Below, one piece after another: positions 42,097 to 50,916 of a stretch of 60,194 bases of DNA. The stretch spans positions 1 to 60,194 of the forward strand of contig NZ_QKYK01000034.1 in assembly GCF_003426815.1 (NCBI RefSeq), written 5' to 3'. Origin of the DNA: Desertimonas flava (lineage in GTDB: Bacteria; Actinomycetota; Acidimicrobiia; Acidimicrobiales; Ilumatobacteraceae). Position numbers and translations under genes: made by a program. The first letter of the stretch is position 1. Each line of letters begins with the position of its first letter. A model generated the notes under the pieces. It had not been told where the DNA came from. It worked only from the letters and a program-made list of their open reading frames with translations, and did not search any database.

Positions 42097-42716
42097 CCGA
42101 CGGCCTCGACCTCACGCAGGCGGCGGCGCTGGGGAGCGCGACGGTCCATGAGGCGGCGGGACGAGTCGGGGCGCTGCGCGCCGACATGCTTCCGGCGGCG
42201 CACGCGGTGTCGGCCGCGGGGCCGGCGTTCACCGTGCAGTGTCCCAGTGGCGACAATCTCTGGCTGCATCGGGCGATCGCGGCCGCGTCGCCGGGTGATG
42301 TGCTGGTCGTCGCCACCGGAGACGACCGGGCTCGGTGGGGATACTGGGGTGAGATCATGTCCGTCGCCGCCCGCGAACGTGGCCTCGCCGGTCTCGTGCT
42401 CGAAGGTGGGAGTCGCGATCACGGTGAACTCGCCCATGTCGGATTCCCGGTCTGGTCACTCGGTCGATGCATCACAGGCACCGTGAAGGATCCCGATCGC
42501 GACGGTGGCGCCCTCTGCGGGCCGATCCGTGTCGGTGACGTCTCGGTCCGCCCCGGCGACTTGATCGTGGCCGACGTCGACGGCGTGGTGGTGATCGAGC
42601 GCGCGGGCGCGAGCGACGTCATCGCGGCGGCCGCGAGGCGACGGATCGACGAGACGCGAATCATCGCCGAGTTGGTCGCCGGGCGGACGACGCTCGATCT
42701 GCTCGGCTTGCAGTAG
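42093..42716 (+). CDS. RraA/HMG-CHA aldolase-family protein, paralogue 3
   Basis: A 207-residue RraA-fold protein. YWGEIMSVAARERGLAGLVLEGGSRDHGELAHVGFPVW retains the acidic residue, Arg-Asp and GFP. PGDLIVADVDGVVVIE matches the family end motif. GTG 42093 overlaps the previous TGA; translation further upstream in the same frame would run inside paralogue 2. It is the last gene of the RidA-RraA unit; a GntR site follows at 42736. Confidence 0.84.
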   Translation: MTDGLDLTQAAALGSATVHEAAGRVGALRADMLPAAHAVSAAGPAFTVQCPSGDNLWLHRAIAAASPGDVLVVATGDDRARWGYWGEIMSVAARERGLAGLVLEGGSRDHGELAHVGFPVWSLGRCITGTVKDPDRDGGALCGPIRVGDVSVRPGDLIVADVDGVVVIERAGASDVIAAAARRRIDETRIIAELVAGRTTLDLLGLQ

Positions 42717-42724
42717 CCCACACG

Positions 42725-42751
42725 ATTGGATGTAAGATTGCAGCCAATGTG
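42725..42751 (+). promoter_or_regulatory. Candidate GntR operator, site 3, before the dioxygenase-transport unit
   Basis: GATTGCAGCCAATGTG (42736-42751) is identical to site 1. An extra ATTGG at 42725-42729 pairs with CCAAT at 42744-42748. A possible -10 TAAGAT (42733-42738) overlaps the site, with TTGCAG at 42708 as -35. Confidence 0.6.
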
Positions 42752-42819
42752 GGGGATGAGATGAACCAACGGTTTGACTTCGAGCGGCACGACGGGCGAC
42801 ATGACGGAAGGCGGAGCTG

Positions 42820-43797
42820 ATGGCCCACCTCGTTGGGGCCGGCGCATCCAGCCACAGCCCTCTCCTGCTCGCCAACCCGTCCCTCTGGCGCGAACGCGCT
42901 CACCAAGATCGCAGCAACACGCAGCTCTACGACTCGTCGGGACGCCTGCGGACCTATGACGAACTCGAGGCGGAGGCGGGCGATCGGTTCGCAGCCGAGC
43001 TGAGCGACGACGTGTGGGCGGCGCGCTTCGAGGCCTGTCAGCAGGGCATCCGCCGAGTCGGACAGACGTTGCGCGATCTCGAGCTCGACGCCGTGATCGT
43101 GGTCGGTGACGACCAGGCCGAGCTGTTCGACGAGAGCAACCAGCCGGCCCTCGCTCTCTACTGGGGCGAAACGTGGGAGACCGCAGAGCTCCCGTTCCAC
43201 GGATCGGACTTCTTCGATGCCGTGAAGGCCGGCTACGCCATGGACGCTGTCCATCGGTTCCAGGGGGCGGGCGACCTGGCGCGATCCATCCTGGCCAGCC
43301 TCTGCGATGCCGGATTCGACGCGACGAGTGTCGCGTCACAGCCGCCCGGAAAGGGATTCGGCCACGCGTTCGGCTACGTGGGCGAGCGTCTCCTCGGAAC
43401 GCGGGAGCTGCCGATCGTGCCGCTGCTCCTGAACACGTACTTCCCGCCCAACCAGCCGACGCCACGTCGCTGTGTGCAGCTCGGCGATGCATTGCGCAAC
43501 GCGATCGAGGCGGCGCCGGGCGACGCTCGTGTCGCCATCGTCGCATCGGGTGGTCTCAGCCACTTCGTCGTCGACGAGGCGCTGGACGAGCGCGTGCTCG
43601 ACGGTGTCCGGACCGGCAAGACGGAGGACCTTGCGGAGATTCCCACGGCGCTGCTCCGGGCCGGTTCGTCGGAGATTCGCAACTGGATCACGGTCGTGGC
43701 AGCGATGCAGAACGGAGCGAGCTGGCACGACTACGCCCCCTGCTACCGCTCTCCGGCCGGCACCGGGTGCGGTATGGGGTTCGCCGTCTGGACGTAG
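42820..43797 (+). CDS. LigB-type class III extradiol ring-cleavage dioxygenase
   Basis: A 325-residue protein. HLVGAGASSHSPLL places His12 exactly where protocatechuate 4,5-dioxygenase LigB has its first iron ligand. VIVVGDDQAELFDESNQPALALYWGE and VAIVASGGLSHFVVDEALDE supply the conserved active-site His and later elements. The family opens catecholic or aminophenolic rings with O2 and Fe(II). There is no separate LigA-type small subunit in the island, so it is a single-subunit member. The ring substrate is unknown. GGAG precedes ATG 42820; GntR site 3 is immediately upstream. Confidence 0.85.
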   Translation: MAHLVGAGASSHSPLLLANPSLWRERAHQDRSNTQLYDSSGRLRTYDELEAEAGDRFAAELSDDVWAARFEACQQGIRRVGQTLRDLELDAVIVVGDDQAELFDESNQPALALYWGETWETAELPFHGSDFFDAVKAGYAMDAVHRFQGAGDLARSILASLCDAGFDATSVASQPPGKGFGHAFGYVGERLLGTRELPIVPLLLNTYFPPNQPTPRRCVQLGDALRNAIEAAPGDARVAIVASGGLSHFVVDEALDERVLDGVRTGKTEDLAEIPTALLRAGSSEIRNWITVVAAMQNGASWHDYAPCYRSPAGTGCGMGFAVWT

Positions 43798-43886
43798 CCG
43801 GACCATTCGCGCCGAGGGAGCGCGACCGCTCACCACAAGTTCTCACAACTACGTCGCGCGAGCGACTCGATAGAGGGGGTTATCCG

Positions 43887-45395
43887 ATGAATCGAAGGTC
43901 TGCGATCGCAGCCTTAGCCGTAGCGAGCATGACGCTCGCGGCGTTCGGCAGCGATGTCCGGGCGAGTATCGCGCCCGACGAGCCGACCGGGGAGTTGCGT
44001 GTCGGCGAAGCGCTGGCATGGATGTCCTGGGATCCACTCCAGGTCATTCGCGCCGGCTACGACATGGCCTGGTTCCGGCCCGTGTACGAGCCGCTGTTCG
44101 AGGTGGGCCCCGATCTCAGCCTGGAATCAACGCTGCTCGCCGGCTGGGACCTCACCTCCGAGTATCTCGACCTGACCTTGATCGACGGCATCACGTTCCA
44201 GGACGGGACGGCGCTCGATGCCGAGGCACTCAAGTTCAACCTGCTGCGTGCCCGTGACACCGAAGGCCCGAGCCAGTCACTCTTCGCGTCCGTCGCCGAC
44301 GTCGAGATCGTCGACCCGCTCAGCGTTCGCGTCGTGCTGGCCACACCGACCCCCCACCTGCCGTATGTGCTCGCCAAGGATGCCGGGATGATGGTGAGCC
44401 CGGCCGCGGCCGAAGCCGGCACACTCGAGACCGAGCCCGTGGGCACCGGGCCCTGGGTCCTCAACACCGACGAGACGCAGGCCGACGCTCAGGCCGTCTA
44501 TGACGCCTGGGACGGCTATCGCGACCCGAGTCAGCAGCGCATCGCTCGGATCGTGATCTATCCCGGCGTCTTCGGGCCGGAGCCGTTCGCCGCCGGAGAT
44601 CTGGACATCTCGTACTTCGCCGATCCCCAGCGATCGGCGATGGAGGGCGCCAACGGCGCCATCGCGTCGGAACCGTACGGCGGCGGCACCCTGCTGTCGT
44701 TCATCGATCGCGGATCCGGCGGTGTGTTCGAGGATGTCCGAGTCCGCGAAGCGGTCGCCGCGGCGATCGATCGCGAGGCGCTGAACGCGGCTGTTGGCAA
44801 CGGCGGCGATCCCCGCGCCGTTCCAGTCGCCGGTGACGACTACGCCGCGTCCGAAGAGCTGACGGGGCACCCGTTCGAACCAGATCGCGCCGAATCGCTG
44901 CTCGCCGACGCCGGGGTCGAGGGACTCTCCTTCTCGATCCCGGTCTATCCGCCGGTGCAGGCGATCGGCGAGGCGCTCCAGGCGCTCCTTCGTGAGCAGG
45001 GCATCGAGATGGAGCTGGTCCCGATCACCGGGAGCATTTTCGCCGAGTGCTCATCGGGCAAGTACGAGGCGTGCATGTTCACCGACTCGGCGAGTCACCC
45101 CGCGCAGATGTACGACCTGATGGTGAGCGCTGAGACGTTCCTCAATCCGTCTGGCGTCGAATCCGAGGAGGTAGCCGCAGCCGCCCAGGCGGCGTTCGCC
45201 GAGCCCGACCTCGCCACCGCCGAGCCGCTGTGGAACGCCTGGTACCAGGCGGTGTTCAACGACGACGTCGCCTTGACCTATCTCGTCCGCTCGCCGGTCG
45301 AGATGGCGTACCACCCCGATCGCGTCGAGACGCCGAACCTCACGTTCGTCGCTCCGACGGCCATCGACTTCCGCGGGCTCGCGCTCGTCGACTGA
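43887..45395 (+). CDS. Peptide/nickel-type ABC substrate-binding protein without lipobox Cys
   Basis: A 502-residue family 5 binding protein (DppA/OppA/NikA type): ESTLLAGWDLTSEYLDLTLIDGITFQDGTALDAEALKFNLLRARD, then VGTGPWVL and the C-terminal lobe with FEDVRVREAVAAAIDREALN. The export signal is MNRRSAIAALAVASMTLAAFGSD. It has the shape of a lipoprotein signal (LAACGSD expected), but the lipobox cysteine is Phe (TTC rather than TGC). It would thus be secreted free or cut by signal peptidase I near RAS. It is followed by a perfect hairpin and then the importer genes. Confidence 0.88.
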   Translation: MNRRSAIAALAVASMTLAAFGSDVRASIAPDEPTGELRVGEALAWMSWDPLQVIRAGYDMAWFRPVYEPLFEVGPDLSLESTLLAGWDLTSEYLDLTLIDGITFQDGTALDAEALKFNLLRARDTEGPSQSLFASVADVEIVDPLSVRVVLATPTPHLPYVLAKDAGMMVSPAAAEAGTLETEPVGTGPWVLNTDETQADAQAVYDAWDGYRDPSQQRIARIVIYPGVFGPEPFAAGDLDISYFADPQRSAMEGANGAIASEPYGGGTLLSFIDRGSGGVFEDVRVREAVAAAIDREALNAAVGNGGDPRAVPVAGDDYAASEELTGHPFEPDRAESLLADAGVEGLSFSIPVYPPVQAIGEALQALLREQGIEMELVPITGSIFAECSSGKYEACMFTDSASHPAQMYDLMVSAETFLNPSGVESEEVAAAAQAAFAEPDLATAEPLWNAWYQAVFNDDVALTYLVRSPVEMAYHPDRVETPNLTFVAPTAIDFRGLALVD

Positions 45396-45403
45396 CCCCC
45401 GTG

Positions 45404-45436
45404 CGGTGGGGCGCCGGACTGTCCGGCGCCCCACCG
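45404..45436 (+). terminator. Intercistronic hairpin between binding protein and permease genes
   Basis: Perfect 15-base arms (45404-45418 and 45422-45436) with loop CTG, 8 bp after the binding-protein stop. In importer operons such hairpins partly terminate transcription or stabilise the upstream mRNA so that the binding protein outnumbers the channel. Confidence 0.75.
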
Positions 45437-45462
45437 TTCCGTTCGCCTGAAAGGTCGTCCTT

Positions 45463-46410
45463 GTGCTGAGGCTCCTGCGGTTCCGACTGCTCGCCGTGAT
45501 CCCGACCATCGTCCTCGTCTCGCTGCTCACCTTCGCGCTCAGCCACCTCTTGCCCGGCAGCGTGGGTGAGACGATCCTCGGTGCCCAGGCCTCGCCCGAG
45601 GCCGTCGCCGAGATCGAGACGTCGATGGGCCTGGACAAGCCGCTCCCGACGCAGTACATGAGTTGGGCAGGCGACGCACTGCGGGGCGATTTCGGTGAGT
45701 CGATCGCTGTCGAGCGGGGCCAGGAGGTGCGGTCGATGATCACGTCCCGACTGCCGACCACACTCTCGCTCGCCGGCTTCGCACTGCTGCTCGCCGTGTG
45801 CCTCGGTATCCCCGCCGGTGCGCTGGCCGCGTTCCGCTCCAGCAGCCTGACCGATCGGGTGATCACGGTCGTGGCGTCCATCGGTCTGGCGGTGCCCAGC
45901 TTCTGGCTGGCGATCGTTCTCGTCCGATGGCTGGCGTCGGAGCTGGGCTGGTTCCCGTCATTCGGATACTCACCGTTGGGCGACGGCGTCGGATCGTGGC
46001 TCCACTCGCTCGTCCTCCCAGCGCTCGCCCTCGGCCTGCCGTCCGCGGCGCTGATCGCGCGTCAGTCCCGGGCGGCGCTGCTCGAGGTACTGCAACAGGA
46101 CTACATCCGCACGGCGCTCGCTGTCGGACTTCGTACTCGCACCGTGCTGTTCCGCTACGCGCTCAAGAACGCAATGGTCCCGATCATCACGATCATCGGG
46201 TTCCAGGCCGCGTTCGTGCTCGGTGGCAGCGTCGTCATCGAGCGGGTCTTCGGCCTCCCCGGCTTCGGGAGTCTCGCCCTCAAGGCCGTGCTCGCCCAGG
46301 ACATTCCCGTGGTCCAGGCGTACGTCTTGTTCATCGCACTCCTGGTGATCCTGATCAACCTCGTGGTCGACGTCAGCTACGGCTGGTTCAACCCGAAGGT
46401 GCGCCAATGA
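45463..46410 (+). CDS. ABC transporter permease, DppB type
   Basis: A 315-residue inner-membrane permease with six helices. LLAVIPTIVLVSLLTFALSHLLPGS is the conserved N-terminal helix. The cytoplasmic coupling loop is ARQSRAALLEVLQQDYIRTALAVGLRTRTVLFRYALKNAMVP, containing the EAA-type motif; GGSVVIERVFGLPGFGSL follows. GTG 45463 is the start; the stop overlaps the ATG of the next gene. It pairs with the permease half of the fusion at 46407. Confidence 0.92.
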   Translation: MLRLLRFRLLAVIPTIVLVSLLTFALSHLLPGSVGETILGAQASPEAVAEIETSMGLDKPLPTQYMSWAGDALRGDFGESIAVERGQEVRSMITSRLPTTLSLAGFALLLAVCLGIPAGALAAFRSSSLTDRVITVVASIGLAVPSFWLAIVLVRWLASELGWFPSFGYSPLGDGVGSWLHSLVLPALALGLPSAALIARQSRAALLEVLQQDYIRTALAVGLRTRTVLFRYALKNAMVPIITIIGFQAAFVLGGSVVIERVFGLPGFGSLALKAVLAQDIPVVQAYVLFIALLVILINLVVDVSYGWFNPKVRQ

Positions 46411-48452
46411 TGCCGGCGACACGCGAGCCGGCGATCGTCGAGGCATCCCCGACGTCGTCCGTCGAGCGCGCGGCGGTGACGCCCTCGCCGGAGTCCACCG
46501 AGGCTTCCCCGGCCGGCCGCCAGGGCACCGTGGGGAAGTTGATGCGTCAGCGAGTGACCGTCGTCGCGAGCGCGATCATCGTCGTGTTCCTGCTCGCTGC
46601 AGTCCTCGCTCCGTGGATCGCGCCCCACGGCGAGCTCGAGACGGACTTCTCCGCCACGCTGCAAGGCCCGAGCTCCGACCACTGGCTCGGCACGGACCAG
46701 CTCGGACGCGACACGCTCAGCCGGACGCTGTTCGGCGCCCGTGTCGCGCTGGAGTCGGTCGTCAAGGCGCTCCTCCTCGCGATTGCCTCCGGCGTGACCA
46801 TCGGCGTCCTCCTCGGCTACGTCGGTGGCCGCCTCGATCGGTATGCCATGCGCCTGGTCGATGTGCTGTACTCGATTCCCGGGCTCGTCATCGCCCTCGC
46901 CGTCATCGCCATCCTCGGCCCCAGCCTGACGAACGCGATGATCGCGGTCGGCATCATCTTCGCGACCTACTACGTGCGTCTCGCCCGCGGCGCCACCCTC
47001 GCCGTTCGCGAGGAGTTGTACATCGACGCGGCAAGAGTGAGTGGCACACCGTTCGTCGCGCTCCTGCGCCGCCACGTGCTCCCCAACATCGCCAGTCCGC
47101 TCGTCATCCAGACGGCGATCATCGCCGGGCAGATCATCTTGATCGAGGCGGCGCTCAGCTTCCTCGGCCTCGGACGCGACATCGAGCGCGCGAGTTGGGG
47201 TGGCATGCTGGCGACGGCACTGGAGAACCAGTACGTCCAGCCGTTCCTTGCCGTTCCTCCGGGCGTCGCGATCGTCGTGACCGTCCTCGCGTTCAACCTC
47301 TTCGGCGACGGGCTGCGCGACGCGTTGGGCCGCGACGTGGGACGTCACCACCTCACCCGCCGGAGCCACGTCCCGGTCACGTATCTCGACGCGACGCCGA
47401 CCGCGGCCGCCCCGACCGTGTTGTCGTCGATGAGCGACGTGTCGATGTCCGGGCGCGACGAGCGAGCACCTGCCGGCGATGCCAGGTTCCCCGTCGTGTT
47501 CGGCATCCGCGACCTCGAGGTTGCCTTCGCCAACCCTCACGGCGGCATCTCGAGCGTCGTCCGTGAGGTGTCGTTGGACCTCGAGCGGGGCCGGACGCTC
47601 GCTCTCGTCGGCGAATCGGGGTCAGGAAAGACGATGACCGCGCTCGCTGCGATCGACCTACTCCCGGCGGGCGCCACGCTGGTCAGCGGGACGGTGACCT
47701 GGTCGGAGTCCACCGAGAAACCGGTGCGGGGGCGCGACCTCGCCATGGTCTTCCAGGAACCGATGACCGCGCTCAACCCGGCGTTCACGATCGGCCAGCA
47801 GATCGCCGCTCCGGCGCGCCGTCACCTGGGCTTGTCGCGGCGCGCGGCACGTGAGCGGGCGGTCGACCTGCTCGCCCGGGTCGGGGTGCCCGACCCGGGG
47901 CGGCGGGTCGACGACTATCCCCATCAGTTCTCCGGAGGGATGGCGCAGCGGGCGATGATCGCGATGGCACTCGTCTGTGAGCCCAGCGTGCTGATCGCCG
48001 ACGAGCCGACGACTGCACTCGACGTGACCGTCCAGGGGCAGATCGTCGACCTCCTCCTCGACCTCCAGGACGAGATGGGCATGGCGATGCTCTTCGTGAC
48101 GCACGACCTGGGTCTCGTGGCCGACGTCGCCCACCGGGTCGCCGTGATGTATGCCGGGCAGATCGTCGAGGAGGCCGACGCGAGCGCTCTCTTCGCTCGG
48201 CCCGCACATCCCTACACCGAGGCCTTGCTCGATGCGATGCCGGCGCGCTCTCTCGCTGGCAGAGCGCTGCCGACGATTCCTGGCCGCGTTCCCGCGCCGT
48301 GGGGTCGCCCCTCGGGCTGCGTGTTCGCCGAGCGCTGCCGGTACACGGTCGACGCCTGCCGGCTCGAGACGGTCGAGCTCGTGCCGGTGGGTGACGGCCG
48401 CCGATCGCGTTGCGTTCGCGTCGCCTCGATCTTCGAGGACGTGACGCTGTGA
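46407..48452 (+). CDS. DppC permease fused to DppD ATPase
   Basis: A 681-residue fusion. Residues 1-45 form a cytoplasmic tail; about 46-310 are a DppC-type permease (LGTDQLGRDTLSRTLFGARVALE, coupling loop YIDAARVSGTPFVALLRRHVLPN). A linker of about 50 residues leads to an ATPase: Walker A GESGSGKT, Q-loop VFQEPMTALNP, signature FSGGMAQRAMIAMAL, Walker B VLIADEPTTALDV, and a C-terminal oligopeptide-transporter domain with cysteines (GCVFAERCRYTVDAC). There is no stop between the halves. ATG 46407 overlaps the DppB stop, and the next GTG overlaps its own. Confidence 0.92.
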   Translation: MMPATREPAIVEASPTSSVERAAVTPSPESTEASPAGRQGTVGKLMRQRVTVVASAIIVVFLLAAVLAPWIAPHGELETDFSATLQGPSSDHWLGTDQLGRDTLSRTLFGARVALESVVKALLLAIASGVTIGVLLGYVGGRLDRYAMRLVDVLYSIPGLVIALAVIAILGPSLTNAMIAVGIIFATYYVRLARGATLAVREELYIDAARVSGTPFVALLRRHVLPNIASPLVIQTAIIAGQIILIEAALSFLGLGRDIERASWGGMLATALENQYVQPFLAVPPGVAIVVTVLAFNLFGDGLRDALGRDVGRHHLTRRSHVPVTYLDATPTAAAPTVLSSMSDVSMSGRDERAPAGDARFPVVFGIRDLEVAFANPHGGISSVVREVSLDLERGRTLALVGESGSGKTMTALAAIDLLPAGATLVSGTVTWSESTEKPVRGRDLAMVFQEPMTALNPAFTIGQQIAAPARRHLGLSRRAARERAVDLLARVGVPDPGRRVDDYPHQFSGGMAQRAMIAMALVCEPSVLIADEPTTALDVTVQGQIVDLLLDLQDEMGMAMLFVTHDLGLVADVAHRVAVMYAGQIVEEADASALFARPAHPYTEALLDAMPARSLAGRALPTIPGRVPAPWGRPSGCVFAERCRYTVDACRLETVELVPVGDGRRSRCVRVASIFEDVTL

Positions 48453-49528
48453 GCACGATTCTCGCCATCGAGGACCTTCAGGTGCACTTCACGGTGCGGC
48501 GCGGCGGCCAACGGCTCGTCGCGCGCGCCGTCGACGGTGTGGACCTCGAGATTGCTCCTTCCGAAACGCTCGGCCTCGTGGGTGAGTCGGGGTCCGGGAA
48601 GTCGACAACGGGTCGGGCGGTCCTCCGCCTGGTGGACATCACCGCTGGTTCCATCCGGTTCGGAGGCGTCGAGCTCGACCGTCGCCGCCGCCGGGTCCCG
48701 AGCGACTACCGCAAGCGTGTCCAGGTGGTGTTCCAGGACCCGTACTCGTCGCTGAACCCGCGAATGACGGTCGGCTCAGCGGTCGCCGACCCGGCGCGAC
48801 GGCACCTCGGACTGTCGAAGGCGGACTCGATGCAGCGGGCGCGGGAGCTCTTCGACGTGGTCGGGCTCGACACACGACATGTCGACCGGCTGCCCCACGA
48901 GTTCTCCGGAGGGCAGCGCCAGCGGATCGCCATCGCCCGGGCGCTCTCCAGCGAACCCGAGCTGATCGTTTGCGATGAGGCAGTGTCGGCGCTCGACGTC
49001 TCGACGCAGGCACAAGTCCTCAACCTGTTGCGCGACCTGCGCGTGCAGACCGGCGTCGCCTACCTCTTCATCGCCCATGACCTCGACGTGGTCCGGCACG
49101 TCTCCGACCGGATCTCGGTGATGTACCTCGGCCGGATCGTCGAAACCGGACCCGCCGAGGCCGTGGCCACCGCGCCTCGGCATCCCTACACGGAACTGCT
49201 TCACGACGCGATCCCGCTACCCGACCCTGCCGCCCAGGCGGAGCGGCGCACAGCGCGGCGCCAGCTTCGCTCGTCAGCGGACCCGCCGAGTCCGCTGGCC
49301 CCGCCGACCGGATGCAGCTACCACCCTCGTTGCCCGTTCGCGATGGACATCTGCCGGCAGGAGGCTCCGACGCCGACTCCCGTCGACACAGCGACCGGCG
49401 CATGGGTGCGCTGCCACCTCCACACGCACGGTCCGGTGTTGGCGGGTGCCCCTGTCGCCGAGCTGATCGGCTGGCGGCGGGACACGCCAGCTGGTGACAC
49501 CGCCCGAGGCGCAAGGCCGACCGGATGA
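48449..49528 (+). CDS. ABC transporter ATP-binding protein, DppF type
   Basis: A 359-residue ATPase. Walker A is [10 protein letters not shown]-loop [17 protein letters not shown], signature [15 protein letters not shown], Walker [19 protein letters not shown]-loop [12 protein letters not shown], and the oligopeptide C-terminal domain with cysteines ([15 protein letters not shown]). With genes 43887-48452 it completes a DppABCDF-like importer. Given its place in a catabolic cluster, the cargo is more likely the pathway substrate than a peptide. The last 25 residues are unconserved. Confidence 0.92.
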   Translation: MSTILAIEDLQVHFTVRRGGQRLVARAVDGVDLEIAPSETLGLVGESGSGKSTTGRAVLRLVDITAGSIRFGGVELDRRRRRVPSDYRKRVQVVFQDPYSSLNPRMTVGSAVADPARRHLGLSKADSMQRARELFDVVGLDTRHVDRLPHEFSGGQRQRIAIARALSSEPELIVCDEAVSALDVSTQAQVLNLLRDLRVQTGVAYLFIAHDLDVVRHVSDRISVMYLGRIVETGPAEAVATAPRHPYTELLHDAIPLPDPAAQAERRTARRQLRSSADPPSPLAPPTGCSYHPRCPFAMDICRQEAPTPTPVDTATGAWVRCHLHTHGPVLAGAPVAELIGWRRDTPAGDTARGARPTG

Positions 49529-49565
49529 CTGTTCACGACCCAGCACCAAACCATCTGGAGGAACG

Positions 49566-50870
49566 ATGAACCAGAACGAGAACGAGCGGATGTGCCGCGT
49601 GGGGCCGGGTACGGCCATGGGGTCGGCGCTGCGACGTCGGTGGGTCGCGGCCTGCCTGTCCACCGACGTGTCGGAGCCCGGCGGTGCGCCGGTGCGGATC
49701 AAGCTGCTCGGTGAGTGGTTCGTCGTCTTCCGCGACTCCGAAGGTGTTGTCGGAATGCTCGACGAACGCTGCCCCCACCGAGGCGCGTCGCTTGCGTTCG
49801 GCCGCAACGAAGACTGTGGGCTCCGCTGCCTCTGGCACGGGTGGAAGATCGGCGTCGACGGTGTGCTCCAGGAGACGCCGAACATCGCCGACGACCACTT
49901 CCGTCAACGGGTCAAGGCGCGGTCGTACGACGTCGTCGAGCTCGGTGGCTTCGTGTGGGCCCACCTTGCGGGAGGGGAGCGACCGCCACTGCCCGACTAC
50001 CAGTGGGCTCACGTGCCCGACGAGCACCGGCTGATCGTCGCCGCCGACCTCGACAGCAACTTCACCCAACCGCTCGAAGGGCTGGCCGACTCCTCCCACG
50101 TCGGGATCCTCCACAGCAACCTGGTCGCCAAGATGTCCGGAGGGGCCAAGGATCTGTCCGCCCTGCGCCGCGACCAGGCGCCGCGCTTGCTCGTCGAACC
50201 GACCGACTTCGGCTTCCACTACGCAGCACTCCGCAAGGTCGACGAGCCCACCGGTGGCCACCACGTGCGGATCACCGCCTACGCGGCTCCACTGCTCTTC
50301 TTCATCGCCCCTGGGGGTCAGGCGTTCATGAGCGTCCCCCAAGACGACACTCACTCTCGCTTCTACAACATCTTCTGGTCCGCCACCGAGCCGCTGAGCG
50401 ATGGGCCGGCGCGGCAGTTCCGACTGGACATGTTCGGGCTCCACCGCGAGCAGCTCGCCGAGTACGGCATGCTTCCCGAGCACCCGCTGGTCGGGGACCT
50501 CGGACGGCGGAATCACTTCACCCAAGACCGTGCGGGCATGCGCGCCGGCTCCACCTTCAGCGGTCTCAACGGGCTCACCTCGGAAGACGCCGCGATGACC
50601 GCATCGATGGGCGACCTCTACGACCGCGCGGCCGAGCATCTCGTTCCTGCGGATCTGGCAGTGATCCGACTCCGTCGCATCCTCCGGTCGATCGCCGACG
50701 AGGATGCCGACCGGCCCGCGCGGATGACCACAGAGACGTCGCGGATCACCGCGGCCGAGGCCGTGCTCGGTCCCAACGCCGATTGGCATGCGCTCGTTCC
50801 CCACCACAACGTCGTGGGCCGTGCTGTCGCCGCCGATGACGCCGCGACCGACGACGAGCAGCTCGTGTGA
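49566..50870 (+). CDS. Rieske non-heme iron oxygenase, alpha subunit (A)
   Basis: A 434-residue aromatic-ring oxygenase of the phthalate-dioxygenase/O-demethylase branch. Rieske ligands are Cys69, His71, Cys88 and His91 (CPHRG ... CLWHGW). The mononuclear iron site is in LADSSHVGILHS, giving two histidines after the bridging Asp. ATG 49566 has a GGAGG site; an upstream frame extension lacks family similarity. It needs a reductase (VanB or ferredoxin/reductase), and none is encoded nearby. Likely reaction: dihydroxylation or oxidative demethylation of an aromatic acid. Confidence 0.88.
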   Translation: MNQNENERMCRVGPGTAMGSALRRRWVAACLSTDVSEPGGAPVRIKLLGEWFVVFRDSEGVVGMLDERCPHRGASLAFGRNEDCGLRCLWHGWKIGVDGVLQETPNIADDHFRQRVKARSYDVVELGGFVWAHLAGGERPPLPDYQWAHVPDEHRLIVAADLDSNFTQPLEGLADSSHVGILHSNLVAKMSGGAKDLSALRRDQAPRLLVEPTDFGFHYAALRKVDEPTGGHHVRITAYAAPLLFFIAPGGQAFMSVPQDDTHSRFYNIFWSATEPLSDGPARQFRLDMFGLHREQLAEYGMLPEHPLVGDLGRRNHFTQDRAGMRAGSTFSGLNGLTSEDAAMTASMGDLYDRAAEHLVPADLAVIRLRRILRSIADEDADRPARMTTETSRITAAEAVLGPNADWHALVPHHNVVGRAVAADDAATDDEQLV

Positions 50871-50916
50871 TCCGGCCGCACAACACCATCCCCCAACTCA
50901 CGTCAACAGGAGCAAC

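Noticed and set aside
40787-42716. RraA genes as regulators of RNase E
   Set aside because: All three keep the Arg-Asp pair of aldolases and sit in a catabolic operon, so aldolase or lyase function is more likely.
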